Shown piece after piece: positions 10,816 to 20,843 of a DNA stretch of 64,000 nucleotides. Under the pieces are notes generated by a model that saw only the letters and a list, made by a program, of their open reading frames with translations, did no database searches and was not told where the DNA came from. The translations under genes and the position numbers were made by a program. Source of the stretch: Paracidovorax wautersii (lineage in GTDB: Bacteria; Pseudomonadota; Gammaproteobacteria; Burkholderiales; Burkholderiaceae_C); assembly GCA_009912175.1 (NCBI GenBank), contig WNDQ01000018.1, forward strand, positions 1 to 64,000, given 5' to 3'. The stretch's first letter is position 1. Each line of letters opens with the position of its first letter.

Positions 10816-11577
10816 TCATAGCGTGACGTGCGCGGCCAGCGGCGCGTGGTCCGACAGGCTGGCCCACGGGTGCTTGGGCAGCGGGGCCGGCCCGTGGCGC
10901 GCCACGCCGCGCACGTAGATGCGGTCGAGCGCCAGCACCGGGAACTTGGCCGGGAAGGTGCGGGCCGAGCGGCCGTGCGCGCAGACGAACACCTCGTCGA
11001 GGTCGGCGCCGTCCTTGAGGATGCGGTGCGCGCGCCGGCGCCAGTCGTTGAAGTCGCCGGCCACGATGACGGGCGCGTCGGCCGGCACGTCCTCGCGGAT
11101 GATGCGGCACAGCATGTCGAGCTGGCGGCGGCGGTGGACCTCGGCCAGTCCCAGGTGGGCGCAGATCACGTGCACGTGGCGGTCATAGCCCGGCACGCGC
11201 AGCTCGCAGTGCAGCAGGCCGCGCCGCTCGGGGCCGGCGATCGAGACGTCGTGGTTGAGGTGGCGCTCGATCGGGTACTTGCTCAGGATGGCGTTGCCGT
11301 GGTCGCCCGCCGGGTAGACCGCGTTGCGGCCGTAGGCGTACTGCGGCCAGATCGTGTCGGCCAGGAACTCGTAGTGCGAGGCGATGGGCCAGCCCATCAC
11401 GCGGCTGGCATGGCGCGTGTGCACGCCCGTCACTTCCTGCAGGAAGACGATGTCCGCGCCCACGCTGCGGATGCCGTCGCGCAGCGCCGGCAGGATGAAC
11501 TTGCGGTTGAACGACGAAAACCCCTTGTGGGTGTTGATCGTCATGACTTTGAGTTGAAAAGGCTCGGCGCTGGACAT
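10816..11577 (-). CDS. endonuclease/exonuclease/phosphatase family protein
   Basis: LKVMTINTHKGFSSFNRKF...DIVFLQEVTG...VIVAGDFNDWRRRAHRIL...ALDRIYVRG...LSDHAPLAAHVTL. Confidence 0.88.
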   Translation of the reverse strand: MSSAEPFQLKVMTINTHKGFSSFNRKFILPALRDGIRSVGADIVFLQEVTGVHTRHASRVMGWPIASHYEFLADTIWPQYAYGRNAVYPAGDHGNAILSKYPIERHLNHDVSIAGPERRGLLHCELRVPGYDRHVHVICAHLGLAEVHRRRQLDMLCRIIREDVPADAPVIVAGDFNDWRRRAHRILKDGADLDEVFVCAHGRSARTFPAKFPVLALDRIYVRGVARHGPAPLPKHPWASLSDHAPLAAHVTL

Positions 11578-11822
11578 TCGCGGATGAGGGCGGTGCGCGG
11601 TCGCGCACGGTCGATGAGGAACAGGGACGAGCCGCAAGCACAAGCTGGGCCGGGTGTCCTGGCTATTGTGCGCCTTCGTGGCCGGCGCGCCGTAGGACGG
11701 CCGCAGCAGTCGCTGCGGGGCAGTGGCTGGATTCACCGGTTGGCGGGGCGGTTTCTTTCGGTATGCTGTGTTCGTCGGGTCGGCGCGGCGCGCCGGCCCG
11801 TGGTCATCCAAGGAGCACGCCC

Positions 11823-12719
11823 ATGAATCCGCGCCAGCAACGCGCCGCCGCCCGCCCCACCGTCAACGCTGCGTCGGACGACGCCCGCCCCACCGTCAAC
11901 GCTGCGTCGGACGACGCCCGCCCCACCGTCAACGCTGCGTCGGACGACGCCAGCGCCTCGGGCGGCGCCAGTTCTCCCTTCGGTTTTGGCGGCGCCTGGC
12001 CCGGCCTGGGGCAGGGCTTTGATTTTCTGCAGCAGCTCACACGCTCGGCCACGCAGCAGAGCCAGGCCGCCATCCCCCCGATGGCGCAGTGGCTCACGCC
12101 CACGCTGGACACCGAGCAGATCGAGCGGCGCATCTCCGAGCTCAAGACCGTGCAGTTCTGGCTGGAGCAGAACACGCGCGGCATCGCCGCTACGGTGCAG
12201 GCGCTGGAGGTGCAGAAACTCACCGTCGAGTCGCTGCGCCGCATGAACCTCAACTTTGCCGAGCTGGCCGAGACGCTGGGCACGGTCGCGGCCGCACCAC
12301 CCGCGTCGGAACCGGAGCCGGCGCACCCCGCCGCCGAGGCGCCACCACCCACCGAGCCGCCGACCCGCGCCGACGCGCCGGACGAGACCCCGGCGGCCGA
12401 GCCGTCCGACGCGCCCGCACCCGCCGCCGTGCCCGGCGCGGCCGAGGCCCTGGCCTGGTGGGGCGCGCTGGGCCAGCAGTTCCAGGCCATCGCCCAGCAG
12501 GCCCTGCGCGGCACGGCCACCGAGCCGCCGGTCGATGAACCCGCCACCCCGCCCGCCCGCCGTGCGCGGGCACGCAAGGCCCCGGCGGCGTCCAGCACGC
12601 CAGCCAAGGCGGCCAAGGCGGCCAAGCCTGCCGCCAAACCCGCGCGCAAGCGCAGCAGCGCCGCACCGGCCCCCTCCAAGCCCACGGGCGCGGCCGCCGG
12701 CAAACGCGCGGCCCGCTGA
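11823..12719 (+). CDS. phaM: PhaM-like polyhydroxyalkanoate granule-associated protein
   Basis: GFDFLQQLTRSATQQ...TLDTEQIERRISELKTVQFWLEQNTRGIAATVQALEVQKLTVESL core plus Ala/Lys/Pro-rich C-terminus (AKAAKAAKPAAKPARKR); AAGGAG ribosome-binding site upstream. Confidence 0.75.
   Translation: MNPRQQRAAARPTVNAASDDARPTVNAASDDARPTVNAASDDASASGGASSPFGFGGAWPGLGQGFDFLQQLTRSATQQSQAAIPPMAQWLTPTLDTEQIERRISELKTVQFWLEQNTRGIAATVQALEVQKLTVESLRRMNLNFAELAETLGTVAAAPPASEPEPAHPAAEAPPPTEPPTRADAPDETPAAEPSDAPAPAAVPGAAEALAWWGALGQQFQAIAQQALRGTATEPPVDEPATPPARRARARKAPAASSTPAKAAKAAKPAAKPARKRSSAAPAPSKPTGAAAGKRAAR
11850..11948 (+). repeat. three perfect 33-bp in-frame tandem repeats in the phaM-like N-terminus
   Basis: GCCCGCCCCACCGTCAACGCTGCGTCGGACGAC x3, encoding (ARPTVNAASDD)x3. 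Confidence 0.97.
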
Positions 12720-12738
12720 CGGCGCAAGGGTGGCGCGC

Positions 12739-13919
12739 ATGACTTCCAAGCTGTTTCCCCACGGCCACGCCACCCACCCGGACTGGGCGGTGGCCACGGG
12801 CCTGGCGATCGCGCAGTTGCGTGCGCAGATGCGCCTGCCTGACTACGCGGCCGAGCCGCCGCTGGGCCTGGTCTACCTGACCGATGCCTTCGCGCCGCAC
12901 GCGCAGGACGTGCTGGACCTGCTGGCGGCCGAGCTGCCCCAGGTCACCGACTGGTCGGGCTGCGTGGGCGTCGGCATCCTGGCCGGCGAGGCCGAGTACA
13001 TCGACGAGCCCGCGCTGGCCGTGATGCTGTGTGACCTGGCCGCCAGCGACTACCGTGTGTTCTCCGGCGTGTCGCCGCTGCCCGCGCAGTTCGTGGCCTC
13101 GACCATGCTGGTGCACGCCGATGCGCAGGCGCCCGACCTGCCCGAGCTGGTGGCCGAACTGGCCGAGCGCACCCGTGCACGCGCCGTCCACGGCGGCGTG
13201 GTCGGCAGCCGCGTGCGGCCCGTGCAACTGGCCTGGAGCAGCCACGGCCAGATCCCGGGGCTGGCCAGTCCCGAGCGCGCGGTGTTCGACGGCGGCCTCA
13301 GCGGCGTCGCGTTGACGCCATCGGTCGCCTGGCAGGCGCGGCTGGCGCAGGGCAGCCGCCCGATCGGGCCGCGCCGCGTGATCACCGAGGTCCAGGGCCA
13401 GGTGATCACCCGGCTGGACGGCGAGCCCGCGCTGGCGCTGCTGCTGCACGACGGCGGTCTGCCGGCCGACACCGCGCCGCAGGCGCGCGCCGACTGGCTG
13501 GCGCTGCTGCGGCGCAAGGGCTGGCCGTGGCGAACGGCGGTGGGGCCCTGGCACCGGGCATGGCCGTCACCTTCTGCGCGCGCGACGCCGCCACGGCGCG
13601 GCGCGACCTGGTGCGGGCCGCGACCGAACTGCGCGCGGCGTTCGAGCCTGTCTCGCTGTCGCCCGGCCAGGCCCATGCGCTGGTCGATGACGACTGGAGC
13701 ACGCTGCCCGGGCCGGGCGGCGGCATTGCGGGGGCCGTGTATTTCAGCTGTGTCTCGCGCACTGGCGCCTACTTCGGCGCGCCGCATGCCGAGCTGCAGA
13801 TCGTGCGCCGCGCGCTGGGCCGCGTGCCGCTGGTGGGCGTGTTCACGGCCGGCGAGATCGCCGGGCGCCAGCTGCACGCCTACGCCGGCACGCTGCTGGC
13901 CTTCGGCACGGGCGCGTAA
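12739..13919 (+). pseudogene. FIST-domain sensory protein, frameshifted
   Basis: Frame-1 MTSKLFPHGHATHPDWAVATGLAIAQLRAQ...DWLALLRRKG continues in another frame as LAVANGGGALAPGMAVTFCARDAATARRDLVRAATEL...LVGVFTAGEIAGRQLHAYAGTLLAFGTGA; one missing G near 13520 explains it. Confidence 0.8.
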
Positions 13920-13932
13920 TCAGAACAGGTTC

Positions 13933-14826
13933 TCAGGCCGCGGCGCGTGCGCCCACGGGCCGCGCGGCAAAACGCCGGGCCGGGGCCACGATCTGTTCCT
14001 GCGCCGCAATCAGCGGCAGGTCGCGCGCAGCCTCGGGCGTCTGCTCGACCAGCGCGTAGAGCGTGGCGGTGGCCAGCTCCAGCGCCTGCGCCAGCGGGTG
14101 GCCGGCCAGCAGCCGGCCCAGCAGGGTGGCCGAGAACACGTCGCCCATGCCGTTGGGCAGCGGGTGCAGCGCCACGCGCGGCGTGGTGACCAGCCAGGCG
14201 CCTTCGCCGTCGACCGCCAGCGTGCCCAGTTCATCGTCGCCGATGTCCGGCGTGGCCAGGCTGGTGATGACCACTGTGCTGGGGCCGCGCTCGCGCAGGC
14301 GGCGTGCGGCCTTGACGGCTTCTTCCACGCTGGCGGGCTGGGCGCCGGTCAGCAGCTCGAACTCGAACTGGTTGGGCGTGATGATGTTGGCGAACGGAAT
14401 GGCCTGGTCGCGCAGGAAGTCGGGAATCGCGGCGTTGACGAACACACCACGGCCGACATCGCCCATCACCGGGTCGCACAGGTAACGCACGGCCGGGTTG
14501 TGCTGGCGGATCTCGCCCACGGCTTCCAGGATCACGCCGCCCGTGCCGGCATCGCCCAGGTAACCCGAGAGCACGGCCGACAGGCGCTGCAGCACGCCGC
14601 GCTCGCGCAGGCCGGCGATCACCTCGCGGATGTGGTCGGCACCAAAAACCTGGCCGCGGAACTGGCCGTAGCCCGTGTGGTTGGAGAACTGCACCGTGTG
14701 AATCGGCAGCACCTCGAAGCCCAGGCGCTGCAGCGGGAACACGGCCGCGGCATTGCCGACGTGGCCCCAGGCGACGTGCGATTGGATGGACAGGATGAGG
14801 GGCGGCAGGACATGCATGGCAGGCAT
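13933..14826 (-). CDS. pdxY: pyridoxal kinase
   Basis: ILSIQSHVAWGHVGNAAAVFPLQRLGFEVLPIHTVQFSNHTGYGQFRG...YLCDPVMGDVGRGVFV...IITPNQFEFELLTG. Confidence 0.92.
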   Translation of the reverse strand: MPAMHVLPPLILSIQSHVAWGHVGNAAAVFPLQRLGFEVLPIHTVQFSNHTGYGQFRGQVFGADHIREVIAGLRERGVLQRLSAVLSGYLGDAGTGGVILEAVGEIRQHNPAVRYLCDPVMGDVGRGVFVNAAIPDFLRDQAIPFANIITPNQFEFELLTGAQPASVEEAVKAARRLRERGPSTVVITSLATPDIGDDELGTLAVDGEGAWLVTTPRVALHPLPNGMGDVFSATLLGRLLAGHPLAQALELATATLYALVEQTPEAARDLPLIAAQEQIVAPARRFAARPVGARAAA

Positions 14827-14889
14827 TTGGCAAGAGGGCGATGATTCGCCGGTTCGCGCGCCCGCGCGGGCCGCGAGCGGATGGCGGGA

Positions 14890-16422
14890 TTATTCGCCAA
14901 GCGCGGGCGGGGCGCCACTGGCGGGCAGGGGCGTGCCGCGCGTGGCGGCAAAACGCACCGTCACGGCCGCGCCGGGGCGCGTGGGGTGGGGGCGCGCGTC
15001 CTCGATGTCGACCTGCGCGCCGTGCTGGCGCGCGATCTCGTCGACGATGGCCAGGCCCAGGCCCGAGCCGTCGGCCTCGGTGCCCAGCGCGCGGTAGAAG
15101 GGCTGGAAGACCAGCGCACGTTCGGCCCGGCCAATGCCCGGGCCGTTGTCTTCCACGCGCAGCAGCAGCACGCCGCTGTAGGGGTCGGCCAGCACGCGCA
15201 CGGTGACCACGCCGGGCTCGGGCGGTGTGCGGTCCGCACCGGGCGCCGCTGGCGTGGCGGGCGCGAGCTGGCGCAGGCCCTGCGCGACCGGGGCGGTGTA
15301 GTTGATGGCGTTGTCGACCAGGTTGCGCACCAGTTCCTGGATCAAGGTGGGCTGGCCCATGAACTGGCCGCCGTCGGCACCGGGCTGCAGGCCGTCGTAG
15401 CCCAGGTCGATGCGGCGTTCGAGCGCATGCGGCACCGAGTCCTGCACCACCGCCAGCGTCAACCGGGCCAGGTCGCAGCGCTGGTTGGGCACGCCGCGCC
15501 CGCCGCTTTCGGCACGCGCCAGCAGCTGGTTGACGGTGTGAGTCGCGCGGATGCTGGCGCGCCCGATCTGCTTTAGCGACTGCTTGAGGTCGTCGGCGCT
15601 GGCGTCGGCGCGCTGGGCCAGGTCGGCCTGCATGCGCAGCCCGGCCAGCGGCGTCTTGAGCTGGTGCGCGGCGTCGGCCAGGAAACGTTTCTGGGTCTCG
15701 ATGGAGCGGTGCAGGCGCTGCAGCAGGTCGTTGACCGCGCCCACCAGCGGCGCGACTTCCAGCGGCGCGATGGCGTCGTCGAGCGGGCTCATGTCGTCGG
15801 GCTTGCGGCTGCGGATGCGCTGCTCCAGCTCGTGCAGCGGCCGGATGCCGCGCGCCAGCGCCAGCCACACCAGCAGCACGGCCAGTGGCAGGATCACGAA
15901 CTGCGGCAGCATCACACCCTTGATGATCTCGCTGGCCAGGGCCGAGCGTTTTTCCAGCGTCTCGGCCACCTGCACCAGTGCCAGCCGGTCGGCGAAGGGG
16001 TCGGGCTTGACCCACATGTAGGCGATGCGCACGTCGGCGCCCTGCATCACGCCGTCGCGCAGGCGGGCCGTGCCCACGTCCTGCGTGGCGTAGCCGTCGG
16101 GCGCCGGAAAGGCCGCGTCGCCGCTGACCAGCGGCCCGCGTATGTCGCGCACCTGGAAGAAGACCTGGTCGACGTGGCCCATGCGCAGCAGCGCGGCCTC
16201 GGGCGCCAGCCGCAGCGCGAGCCGGTCGCCTTCGAGCCGCACCTGGCGCGCCAGGTCCTGCACGTTGTGTTCGAGCGCGCGGTCGAACGGCCGGCTCGCG
16301 ATGTTCTGCGCCACCAGCCAGGTCAGCGCCAGGCTGGCCGGCCACAGCACCAGCAGCGGTGTGAGCATCCAGTCCAGGATCTCGCCGAAAAGCGAACGCT
16401 GCTCGCGCTTGAAGAACTTCAT
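14890..16422 (-). CDS. sensor histidine kinase (TctE-like)
   Basis: KRFLADAAHQLKTPLAGLRMQADLAQ (H box) and G-box ATPase; two-component partner directly upstream. Confidence 0.9.
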   Translation of the reverse strand: MKFFKREQRSLFGEILDWMLTPLLVLWPASLALTWLVAQNIASRPFDRALEHNVQDLARQVRLEGDRLALRLAPEAALLRMGHVDQVFFQVRDIRGPLVSGDAAFPAPDGYATQDVGTARLRDGVMQGADVRIAYMWVKPDPFADRLALVQVAETLEKRSALASEIIKGVMLPQFVILPLAVLLVWLALARGIRPLHELEQRIRSRKPDDMSPLDDAIAPLEVAPLVGAVNDLLQRLHRSIETQKRFLADAAHQLKTPLAGLRMQADLAQRADASADDLKQSLKQIGRASIRATHTVNQLLARAESGGRGVPNQRCDLARLTLAVVQDSVPHALERRIDLGYDGLQPGADGGQFMGQPTLIQELVRNLVDNAINYTAPVAQGLRQLAPATPAAPGADRTPPEPGVVTVRVLADPYSGVLLLRVEDNGPGIGRAERALVFQPFYRALGTEADGSGLGLAIVDEIARQHGAQVDIEDARPHPTRPGAAVTVRFAATRGTPLPASGAPPALGE

Positions 16423-16448
16423 GGGGCAGGTCCGGGCGCGGCCTGGCG

Positions 16449-17075
16449 TCAGGCTGCCTGCGGCGTCTCGATCTTTTTGCGCAGGCGGTGGATGTAGACC
16501 TCGATGGCGTTGTTGCTGACTTCCTCGCCCCATTCGCACAGGCGGTCGACCAGTTGTTCCTTGCTCACCAGCCGGCCCGAGCGCTGCAGCAGCACTTCCA
16601 GCAGGCCCAGCTCGCGCGCGGACAGCTCGACCATGCGCCCGTCCATGGTGGCCACGCGGCCGGCCTGGTCGTAGACCAGCGGGCCGTGGCGGATCACGCT
16701 GCTGGCGTTGCCCATGCCGCGCCGCGCCAGCGCTCGCACACGCGCTTCGAGTTCCTGCAGCGAAAAAGGTTTGGCCATGTAGTCGTCGGCGCCGTAGTCC
16801 AGGCCCTGCACACGTTCGTCCACGCTGTCGGCGGCGGTCAGGATCAGCACCGGCAGCGTGCTGCCGCGGGCGCGCAGGCGCTTGAGCACTTCCAGCCCGT
16901 GCAGGCGCGGCAGGCCCAGGTCGAGGATGAGCAGATCGAAGGCCGAATGCGTCATCAGCGCCGTGTCGGCATCGGCCCCGTTGGCCACGTGGTCGACCGC
17001 CGCGCCCGAATTGCGCAGCGTGCGCAGCAGGCCGTCGGCCAGCACTTGGTCGTCTTCGGCGATCAGGATGCGCAT
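16449..17075 (-). CDS. two-component response regulator, OmpR family (TctD-like)
   Basis: MRILIAEDDQVLADGLLRTL...LLILDLGLPRLHGLEVLKRLR...C-terminal winged helix. Confidence 0.93.
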   Translation of the reverse strand: MRILIAEDDQVLADGLLRTLRNSGAAVDHVANGADADTALMTHSAFDLLILDLGLPRLHGLEVLKRLRARGSTLPVLILTAADSVDERVQGLDYGADDYMAKPFSLQELEARVRALARRGMGNASSVIRHGPLVYDQAGRVATMDGRMVELSARELGLLEVLLQRSGRLVSKEQLVDRLCEWGEEVSNNAIEVYIHRLRKKIETPQAA

Positions 17076-17150
17076 GCGTGTCTCCTTGTAGGCGGCCATT
17101 CGTGGGCGGCGTCGCGGGTCATTCTAGGACGGCGGCGCGGCGGCGACGAC

Positions 17151-17678
17151 TCAGGCACGCGTGTCGCTGGCGTAGGCTTCCAGCCCCAGCGCCACCACCG
17201 TGGCGACCTCGGGGCCAACGGCGGCGCGGAACTCGGCCTGCGCCTGCGCCACCGCGCGACGGAAGGCGTCGAGCCAGGCCAGGCCGGTGGCGGTGAAGCG
17301 CACCTGCCGCGCGCGCGCGTCCAGCGGATCGGGCTCGCGCACGACCAGGCCCCAGGCCTCGCACTGCACGACCAGGTCGCCCATGGCCTGCTTGCTCATG
17401 CCGGCGGCGGCGGCCAGCGCGGTCAGGCGTGCGCCTTCAAGCGGCAGGTGGCGCGTGATGTGCACGTGTGCGGCGGTGATCTGCGCGCGCGCGGCCAAGT
17501 TGGACAGCGCCAGCGGCACGTGTTCGTCGCCAGCCATCAGTTCCAGCACACGGGCGTCGAACTTGCGCAGGGCGTGGCCCAGCCAGCGCCCGAGGTGGGT
17601 GAGGCGCCAGCCGTCGTCGTGTGCGGGCAGGGCGGAGGGCGGCAGATGCACGGCTTGATAGTAAGGCAAACTGATCAA
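17151..17678 (-). CDS. MarR-type winged-helix regulator
   Basis: LTALAAAAGMSKQAMGDLVVQCEAWGLVVREPDPLDARARQVRFTATGLAWLDAF. Confidence 0.85.
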   Translation of the reverse strand: MISLPYYQAVHLPPSALPAHDDGWRLTHLGRWLGHALRKFDARVLELMAGDEHVPLALSNLAARAQITAAHVHITRHLPLEGARLTALAAAAGMSKQAMGDLVVQCEAWGLVVREPDPLDARARQVRFTATGLAWLDAFRRAVAQAQAEFRAAVGPEVATVVALGLEAYASDTRA

Positions 17679-17715
17679 AAAATCTGTTTACAAGAATCTA
17701 TGGCCCACTAAACTA

Positions 17716-17731
17716 CTGTTCAAGCATCCAG
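17716..17731 (+). promoter_or_regulatory. candidate LexA (SOS) box upstream of recA
   Basis: CTGTTCAAGCATCCAG fits CTGT-N8-ACAG with one mismatch; 57 bp upstream of the recA start. Confidence 0.6.
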
Positions 17732-17787
17732 ACTGTATGCAGTGACATGTGGATGCATTTCCCGTCACACCACCAAGGACACGCACC

Positions 17788-18876
<1,089 letters not shown>

Positions 18877-18943
18877 GAACACCTTCTGAGCAGGGCCCGA
18901 GCGGCCGGTGTGCCCGCGGGCGCCGGCCGCCGCCAGGCACACC

Positions 18944-19399
18944 ATGGGCTTCACCCAACTCTCCATCAAGGGCCGCGCGCTGCGTTACCTCGCCGCGCGC
19001 GAGCATTCGCGCCTGGAGCTCGCACGCAAGCTCGCGCCGCATGAAGAGCACCCTGGCGAGATCGAGGCCGCGCTCGACGAGCTGCAGGCCAAGGGCTACC
19101 TCAGCGAAGAGCGCGTGGCCGCTTCGCTGGTGCATCGGCGCGCGGCGCGGCTGGGCACCTCGCGCCTCAAGCAGGAGCTGCAAGGCAAGGGCCTGAGCGC
19201 CGAGCTGGTCGCCCGCACCGTGGGCGAGTTGCGCGAGACCGAACACCAGCGTGCGCTTGACGCCTGGCGCCGCAAGTTCGGCGAGCCCGCCGCCACGCCG
19301 CAGGAGCGCGCCAAACAGATGCGTTTCCTGGCCGGCCGGGGTTTTGCGCCCGAGGTCATCCGCCGTATCGTGCAGGGCAAGTTCGACGACGAGGAATGA
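18944..19399 (+). CDS. recX: recombination regulatory protein RecX
   Basis: LSIKGRALRYLAAREHSRLELARKLAPH...ALDELQAKGYLSEERVAASLVHRRAARLGTSRLKQELQGKGL; follows recA. Confidence 0.92.
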   Translation: MGFTQLSIKGRALRYLAAREHSRLELARKLAPHEEHPGEIEAALDELQAKGYLSEERVAASLVHRRAARLGTSRLKQELQGKGLSAELVARTVGELRETEHQRALDAWRRKFGEPAATPQERAKQMRFLAGRGFAPEVIRRIVQGKFDDEE

Positions 19400-19559
19400 A
19401 GCCGGCAGGCGTTGTTGTCATGCGTTCATGGGGGCCTCAGTGCTCATTCATTCGCAGGGTGGCGCTGTTCATGCGGACCCGCGAAGATGCCGCTTGCCGC
19501 ACCACTGGCTAACCTTCCGTTGCCGGATCCGGGGCGGTTTTTTTGAAGAAAGTGGAAGC

Positions 19560-20093
19560 ATGGTTCCGTTCATGATGACGACGTCGATCTCGAAAACCGC
19601 ATTGGCCGCCACGGCCGCCCTGGCGCTGGCGGTGGCCGCCGCGCCCGCCCAAGCCCAGACCGGACCTGCGCCGCTTGCTGCGTCCGCTTCATCGACCACC
19701 TGCACGCCCGTGAGCGAGTCGCAGGTGGCGGCGCTGTTCGATCGCTGGAACGCCTCGCTGCGCACGCTCGACGCGGATCAGGTGACCGCCAATTACGCGC
19801 CCGACGGCGTGTTGCTGCCCACGCTCACCAACCAGCCGCGCACCACGCCGGCCGACATCCGCGACTACTTCGTCAAGTTCCTCAAGAACGAGCCGCAGGG
19901 CAAGATCGACCAGCGCCTCATCCGCATCGGCTGCAATGTCGCGCAGGACGTCGGCACCTACACCTTCCAGTTCAAGGACGGCAGCACCGTGCAGGCGCGC
20001 TACACCTATGTGTACGAATGGGAAAACGGCCAGTGGCTGATCGCGCACCACCACTCCTCGGCCATGCCCGAGGCCGCCGTCGCCCGGCACTGA
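19560..20093 (+). CDS. secreted SgcJ/DUF4440-like (SnoaL-fold) protein
   Basis: Signal peptide (ALALAVAAAPAQAQ) plus VAALFDRWNASLRTLDADQVTANYAPDGVLLPTLTN...YVYEWENGQWLIAHHHSSAMP. Confidence 0.75.
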   Translation: MVPFMMTTSISKTALAATAALALAVAAAPAQAQTGPAPLAASASSTTCTPVSESQVAALFDRWNASLRTLDADQVTANYAPDGVLLPTLTNQPRTTPADIRDYFVKFLKNEPQGKIDQRLIRIGCNVAQDVGTYTFQFKDGSTVQARYTYVYEWENGQWLIAHHHSSAMPEAAVARH

Positions 20094-20113
20094 TTGCCGC
20101 TGATCGCCGGCCG

Positions 20114-20509
20114 TCAGCGCCGGCGGTCCGAATGCAGCTCCGACGGCGGCTTGAGGCGGCCGTGGTCGGCACCCTCGTCGTCCCAGGTGCCGCCGTCGCG
20201 GCCCGGGCGTGGGCCGTTGGGCTTGGCCTCGGTGCCGTCGTCGAAGTCCAGCGGCTGCGGCGGCGCGGAGACATCGTCGATGCCGCTGTCGTCGCGCCAG
20301 TCGGCCTCGGGGACGGCGCCGCCGGTGGATTCGCCCTGCACCTCGCCGGTCGGCGGCTCGTCAGGTGCGGTCTGGCCCACGGACGTGGGCAGGTTGTCGG
20401 GGGCGACACGCACCGGCTGGTCTTCATCGTGCAGCGGGCGTGGCGATGCGGGGTTGCCGGCGCGCGCGCTGGTGCGGTCGGCGTCGTGGCGGTCATCGGT
20501 GGTGGCCAT
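20114..20509 (-). CDS. hypothetical acidic/proline-rich protein
   Basis: ORF with a good ribosome-binding site (AGGAG) before MATTDDRHDADRTSARAGN; no recognised domain. Confidence 0.5.
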   Translation of the reverse strand: MATTDDRHDADRTSARAGNPASPRPLHDEDQPVRVAPDNLPTSVGQTAPDEPPTGEVQGESTGGAVPEADWRDDSGIDDVSAPPQPLDFDDGTEAKPNGPRPGRDGGTWDDEGADHGRLKPPSELHSDRRR

Positions 20510-20550
20510 GGGAATCTCCTGGTTTCGCGCGTGAAGCCGCGTGCCAGCAG

Positions 20551-20622
20551 AGCTAGCAGAGCTAGCAGAGCCAGCAGAGCCAGCAGAGCCAGCAGAGCCA
20601 GCAGAGCCAGCAGAGCCAGCAG
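20551..20622. repeat. 9-bp tandem repeat (AGCCAGCAG / AGCTAGCAG), 8 units
   Basis: Direct reading: two AGCTAGCAG units followed by six AGCCAGCAG units, upstream of the minus-strand hypothetical gene. Confidence 0.95.
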
Positions 20623-20843
20623 AAAGCAGCAGTGCCAGCGGCTTCGGCTTCATTCAAGGGCTTGTGTCCATGGTGCGCCCATCGGGCGGCCAGGCCTGTC
20701 GGCCAGGGCCGGGTAGGCCGGGTAGGAGCACACCGGCACCCGCTGGGCAATAGAAATTGAGCATGGACATGTCTTTTTGTAGGTTGTGTGAAATACAAAG
20801 GAGACCTAGATTTGCGGTCCCTTTCTTTGTCGGCACCCGGCAG

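Noticed and set aside
12256-14844. 862-aa plus-strand ORF spanning phaM-like, FIST and pdxY regions
   Set aside because: Only the middle part (from 12739 to about 13520) is the FIST N-terminus; the rest is out-of-frame or antisense read-through in high-GC DNA.
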